The notes under the pieces were generated by a model. That model ran no database searches and had not been told where the DNA came from. It saw only the letters and a program-made list of their open reading frames with translations. A stretch of DNA of 10,979 nt from Chromera velia (lineage: Eukaryota > Sar > Chromeraceae), in the NCBI GenBank assembly GCA_018398765.1, contig JAHBMJ010003366.1, forward strand, positions 1 through 10,979, in the 5' to 3' direction. This document shows, piece after piece, positions 7,963-10,979 of this stretch; positions within the stretch are counted from its first letter, which is position 1, and the number at the start of each line of letters is the position of its first letter. A program made the position numbers and the translations under genes.

Positions 7963-9221
7963 GGACTCAATTTGAAGATGCTGTGTGGCTTTCAACAAGT
8001 TGGGGGACAGGCAACGTGAAAGAAGGGAATGAAGAAGCCACAGAAGTTCAGTTAACTCTCTCTTCCCCTCTTCCCCTCTGCTGCTGCAGACCGGGTGCAT
8101 CCTGGAGCTCGCTCACGGCTGCACATCTTCTGCTGTGGGGTGCCGGTACGGGGATTCCACAGGGACCCTGGAGAACTTCTAAGCAATTAAAAAAATATGC
8201 TGTGTTCTGTGCATGTGTCAATTCAATGGAAAGGGAAGGAAAGGAAACGATTCGCATCCCCAAACTACAAACAGTCTCTAAGTAGCAGGAAAATAGACCG
8301 GAAAGAAGGAGGGGACGCAGCGGAGGGGGGCAAGCGGGAAGAGGGAGAAAACAGAAAGGACGAAACGTGTTCTCGTCCCTGTGTGGTTCTCTCCGTCAGT
8401 CAATGGCGGGTCCAAAGAAAGTAAATCTGCAGACTGCCTACATTGGTACAGCGGCGTTTGTTCATGACTCAGACAGGATGGCGCGACCGTCACTTCATTC
8501 ATTTGTCCTCTCAATGTGTTAGGTATTTTTTTTTTATCCTTTCCATTGACCCCTCGCTGGAAGAAAGGAGGATAGGAAAATTCTACCTTCATTTGCTTCT
8601 AGAGACCAATAATAAGCCGAAGTAGGTACATGTCTTCTTCGCCTAATCATACATGCATCGGCCTTCTGTTTTTGAGGGACCAAAAAGGGATGGTCTTGGG
8701 CAGTTGCAATTGTCTCTGCCTCTCTGTTTGCACATACGATCATTCTGTTGGGATGTCTGTTAATCCGGTACTGCTTGTTTTTCCTTTGTGTCTAGTCCGG
8801 TTCTACACTGCATTTCCATATAAACCAGTTGGAACCTCCCCCTTTTTTGTTTTTTTTTCACAGCACATTTCTGATCAGTACTGGGACCATCCACCATGAG
8901 GAGAGGCTATCATGGTGAACGATTCAAAAGAAACATGCAAGTTCAGTACGCTTTATGCCTCTCTTTCTACTTAGAAATGCCTTGATAAAAGCAGATTGAA
9001 GGTGCAGACTGTGCAGTATTTTTATTGCATACTCCATATTCTACCAGTACCTTGCAATACGATCCCTTACAATGTTTATCAGACGGTTTTGATTCTAACT
9101 GTAGGTGTCGATCTGGTATTTTATGAGTTGCTATTATTTTATCAATATTTTCTCTTTAATAGTCTCCCCGGGCCTTAGATTTTTTTTATAAACTCATACA
9201 TATTCTGTCTGGTGACTCACT

Positions 9222-9587
9222 GTCTGGTCTTTTCCTGTCGGACTAGTTCGGTCTCATTAGGATTTGTGTGTGCCCTTGGCTCTGTTGGTGTCGAAGGTGA
9301 GCGAGCAGTGTGGATGGGGAGGGGCCAATGGGCCGAAATCCATCTGTCGACCACTTCGGGGGTCAAAAGTGGTCGACAGATGGTTTTTTAACTTCAAAAG
9401 CAGTCTGGTCCCCTCTTGTCGGACTGGTTTGGTCTTGTTAGGATTTGTGGGTGCCTTTGGCTCTATTGGTGCCCAACTTTTGAAGGTGAGCGAGCAGTGC
9501 GGATAGGGAGGGGCCAACGGGTCGAAATCCCACTTTTGGGGGTCAAAAGTGGTCGACAGATCGTTTTTTGACTTCAAAAACAGAAGA
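9222..9587 (+). repeat. 181-bp direct duplication at the 3' end of island 3
   Basis: The halves start at 9222 and 9403. The first half matches island 1 closely, and the second matches island 2 closely, with the same 8-bp insertion at about 9477-9484. Confidence 0.87.
9340..9383. repeat. 17-bp inverted repeat in island 3
   Basis: Arms 9340-9356 and 9367-9383 pair perfectly. The innermost pair of island 1 is lost by a T-to-C change at 9357. The GATGG outer end is shared with island 1. Confidence 0.82.
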
Positions 9588-9648
9588 AACATATAGTCTG
9601 TCCTAGAGTCTGTCTGTCTATCTGTCTGTCTGTCTGTCTATCTGTCTA

Positions 9649-9679
<31 letters not shown>

Positions 9680-10269
9680 CACCTTTTGGGCCCCCTGCCC
9701 ACTTTATCTGTTTTGTTATGATGTTCTTTTCTCTTTATTGTTTTTTTTCTTTTTATCTATAATTGTGTTCATAAAAAAAAAGAGGGAAAAGAAGAAAAAA
9801 CATATAGTCTGTCTATCTGTCTGTCTCTCTATTTGATTTATAATATTCTTTTGTCTTTGTTGTTTTCTTTCTTTTTCTCTGTTATGTTTATGAAGAAGAA
9901 AGGGGCGAAAAGAGGAATCACGGAGTTTGTCTGTCTGATGCAGTGTCTGTCTATCTGTCTGTCTGTCTGTCTGTCTATCGGTCGGTCTGTTTGTCTGTCT
10001 GTCTGTCTATCTGTCTGTTTGTCTGGTCTGTCTATCTGTCTGTCTGTCTGTCTGTCTGGTCTGTCTGTCTGGTCTGTCTGTCTGGTCTGTCTGTGACAGT
10101 CTGGTCTGTCTGTCTGGTCTGTCTGTCTGGTCTGTCTGTCTGGTCTGTCTGTCTGGTCTATCTGTCTGGTCTGTCTGTCTGTCTGTCGGTCGGTCGGTCG
10201 GGTTTTTCTAGTCTGTCTGTCTGTCTGTCTATCTGTCTTTTTGTCTGTTGTGTTCATGACGAAAAGGAG
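9680..10269 (+). repeat. Array unit 4 (truncated at right array edge)
   Basis: This partial unit contains the Y-rich head, purine module, second Y-rich module, TCTG tract and 13-bp minisatellite, then the start of the next purine module (GTGTTCATGACGAAAAGGAG). It stops at about 10269 against non-repetitive AT-rich sequence. No C/T-rich block or island follows. Confidence 0.88.
9929..10248 (+). repeat. TCTG tract with 13-bp minisatellite (unit 4)
   Basis: This is the last copy before the array edge. The 13-bp repeats run from about 10056 to 10177, with the GTGACAGTCTGG interruption near 10093 and a CGGTCGGTCGGTCGGG patch at about 10187-10202. Confidence 0.9.
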
Positions 10270-10663
10270 CTACGGGGCAGCACTCCTAGGTAGAACCCTA
10301 GTACCGTGCATGTTTATACTGTAATTGAAGATGATATAGCATAGGTTCTAATAGGTTCTAACACTGTTTTTTGCTTTTCTAGACTCGTTAGTGTAAGATT
10401 CTTTCAGATTCTTAAAGAATTTTTAAAGAAGAATCAAGTCTACATTGCGTCAAAGTGGTGTCTCCATCATTTGGTTCTTACTCTCTAGAGAAACCGCTAG
10501 AACCTAGGTTCTAGGAACCTAGATAAAAACCTATAAGAACCATTAAGAACCCCCCCTCTAAAGCTTCAAAAAGACTAAAAAGCTAATTTAGATGATTAAA
10601 ATGATCTAAGCAAACAAGACAGATGCTTACATATGCCAAAATTGACCGTCAAAATCATAAAAC
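10270..10663. repeat. AT-rich right flank with repeated GGTTCTA motifs and palindromes
   Basis: No gene is seen here. The 7-mer GGTTCTA/T occurs on the plus strand at 10344, 10354, 10473 and 10507, and as its complement at 10291, 10498, 10535 and 10545. The perfect 18-bp palindrome CTAGAACCTAGGTTCTAG lies at 10497-10514. It overlaps a second inverted repeat, CTAGGTTC and GAACCTAG, at 10504-10522. A GATTCTT/AAGAATC inverted repeat lies near 10407-10436. A splice-acceptor-like TTTTGCTTTTCTAG ends at 10381. The region lies downstream of the minus-strand gene and could be its 3' untranslated or intergenic DNA, or a remnant of a palindrome-ended mobile element. Confidence 0.6.
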
Positions 10664-10979
10664 TCAGCTGTCAACTCGCTTTTTCTTCTCTTCAAACAGA
10701 CTTACCAGACGAGCAAGCTCTTTATCTTTCATGAAGACGGTTTCATTCATTTCATGCGCATGCTGAATGTAAAAAAACATAGAAGAACGTGGGACGTTAT
10801 CGACATGAATTTTTTTAGGCTTCCTGTTTTGGCCTAACTGCCAAAGGAGAGAGAAAGCGCGCATGTCGGCTAAGTCGGTCAAAGCCTCGTCGGACTCAGG
10901 ATATATATGCACAGCAATCCGGTACAGTTCATCTAGGTCCCTTTCTTCATCTTCGATGTATGCAATCGCTTGCAACCCT
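10664..10979 (-). CDS. C-terminal part of an unrecognised protein (partial)
   Basis: This minus-strand frame is open from the window edge to a TGA at 10664-10666, about 104 residues. The composition is ordinary and protein-like, with mixed hydrophobic and charged residues and a Lys/Glu-rich end. The N-terminal half of the visible part is acidic (EDEERDLDELY, PESDEALTDLADM), followed by a KPKKIHVD basic patch. No signal peptide, membrane segment or known motif is seen. There is no ATG at the left edge of the visible part, so the gene continues beyond 10979. A strong splice-donor match, CTG/GTAAGT (GT at 10705-10704), lies inside the frame. If it is used, the last 13 codons would be intronic. 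The sequence contrasts sharply with the array in codon-like complexity, which supports a real gene. Confidence 0.55.
   Translation of the reverse strand, partial: GLQAIAYIEDEERDLDELYRIAVHIYPESDEALTDLADMRAFSLLWQLGQNRKPKKIHVDNVPRSSMFFYIQHAHEMNETVFMKDKELARLVSLFEEKKKRVDS

Larger units (their letters stand above)
7963..9587 (+). repeat. Island copy 3
   Basis: This copy aligns with copies 1 and 2 throughout. Its first 181-bp half resembles copy 1, while its second half resembles copy 2, including the 8-bp insertion at about 9477-9484. A 3-bp deletion near 8955 removes one codon-sized step relative to the other copies. Confidence 0.85.
5983..9679 (+). repeat. Array unit 3 (expanded form, 3697 bp)
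   Basis: It has the same order of parts as unit 2, but the block from the minisatellite through the CGTTTCG module is present twice. TATCGGTCGG occurs at 6267 and 6923, and GCGTTTCG at 6761 and 7424. The extra copy of about 660 bp accounts for the greater length of this unit. Confidence 0.9.
598..10269 (+). repeat. Hierarchical tandem macrosatellite array, about 3.8 units
   Basis: Landmarks recur in the same order and orientation. CACCTTT (Y-rich head) is at 598, 2850, 5983 and 9680. ACTCAATTTGA (island start) is at 1103, 4261 and 7965. GTCTCCCCGGGCC is at 2304, 5461 and 9162. The spacing is about 3157 bp between the first and second islands and about 3702 bp between the second and third. 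The left edge lies near 594-598, where flank sequence gives way to the shared Y-rich head. The right edge is near 10269, where the shared GTGTTCAT-purine module breaks off into unrelated AT-rich DNA. The array has no gene I can support. Its copy number in a real chromosome may be higher, since such arrays collapse easily during assembly. Confidence 0.93.

Noticed and set aside
598-10269. CRISPR array
   Set aside because: Repeats are microsatellite, minisatellite and kilobase-scale. There is no pattern of short identical repeats with unique spacers of uniform length, and no cas-like frames.
598-10269. Ribosomal intergenic spacer
   Set aside because: The organisation is similar, but no stretch of small- or large-subunit rRNA was recognised at either edge.

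Overview
This window is eukaryotic nuclear DNA of undetermined lineage. It is dominated by a non-coding, hierarchical macrosatellite, and no complete protein-coding gene can be supported. The evidence for a eukaryote is the long TCTG microsatellites, polypyrimidine/purine blocks, splice-like motifs, the absence of operon structure, and inter-copy divergence that is almost all transitions, often at CpG. A protist, alga or invertebrate would all fit. I cannot choose between them from sequence alone.

Layout. (1) Positions 1-597 are a left flank. It has a 72-codon Ser/Ala/Pro/Glu-rich frame open from the window edge to a TGA at 218-220, then a degraded coding-like stretch, then a T-rich stretch. 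(2) Positions 598-10269 are a tandem array of about 3.8 units. Unit starts fall at the motif CACCTTT (598, 2850, 5983, 9680), so the units are 2252, 3133 and 3697 bp plus a truncated fourth. Each full unit carries TCTG tracts with spacer modules, a C/T-rich block of about 300 bp, a moderately complex 'island' of about 1.6 kb, and another TCTG tract. Unit 1 lacks about 880 bp of minisatellite and purine modules. Unit 3 has an extra internal duplication of about 660 bp. (3) Positions 10270-10663 are an AT-rich right flank with eight copies of a GGTTCTA/T motif in both orientations and an 18-bp perfect palindrome. (4) Positions 10664-10979 (minus strand) are the 3' end of an unrecognised protein-coding gene running off the window edge.

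The two flanking frames point toward each other, so the array may lie between two convergent genes. The long open frames inside the array are artefacts. A 4-bp repeat without stops is open in all frames and reads Ser-Val-Cys-Leu on the plus strand and Thr-Asp-Arg-Gln on the minus strand. I found no reverse transcriptase, integrase, transposase, rRNA, tRNA or CRISPR signature.

The most unusual content is the nested repeat organisation (4 bp, then 13 bp, then modules of about 100-300 bp, then units of 3.1-3.7 kb). Other points of note are a conserved ACATATAG boundary at the start of nearly every TCTG tract, conflicting shared changes among the three islands that suggest recombination or gene conversion, and a strong transition bias suggesting cytosine deamination. 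None of this amounts to a demonstrated new system with protein parts.
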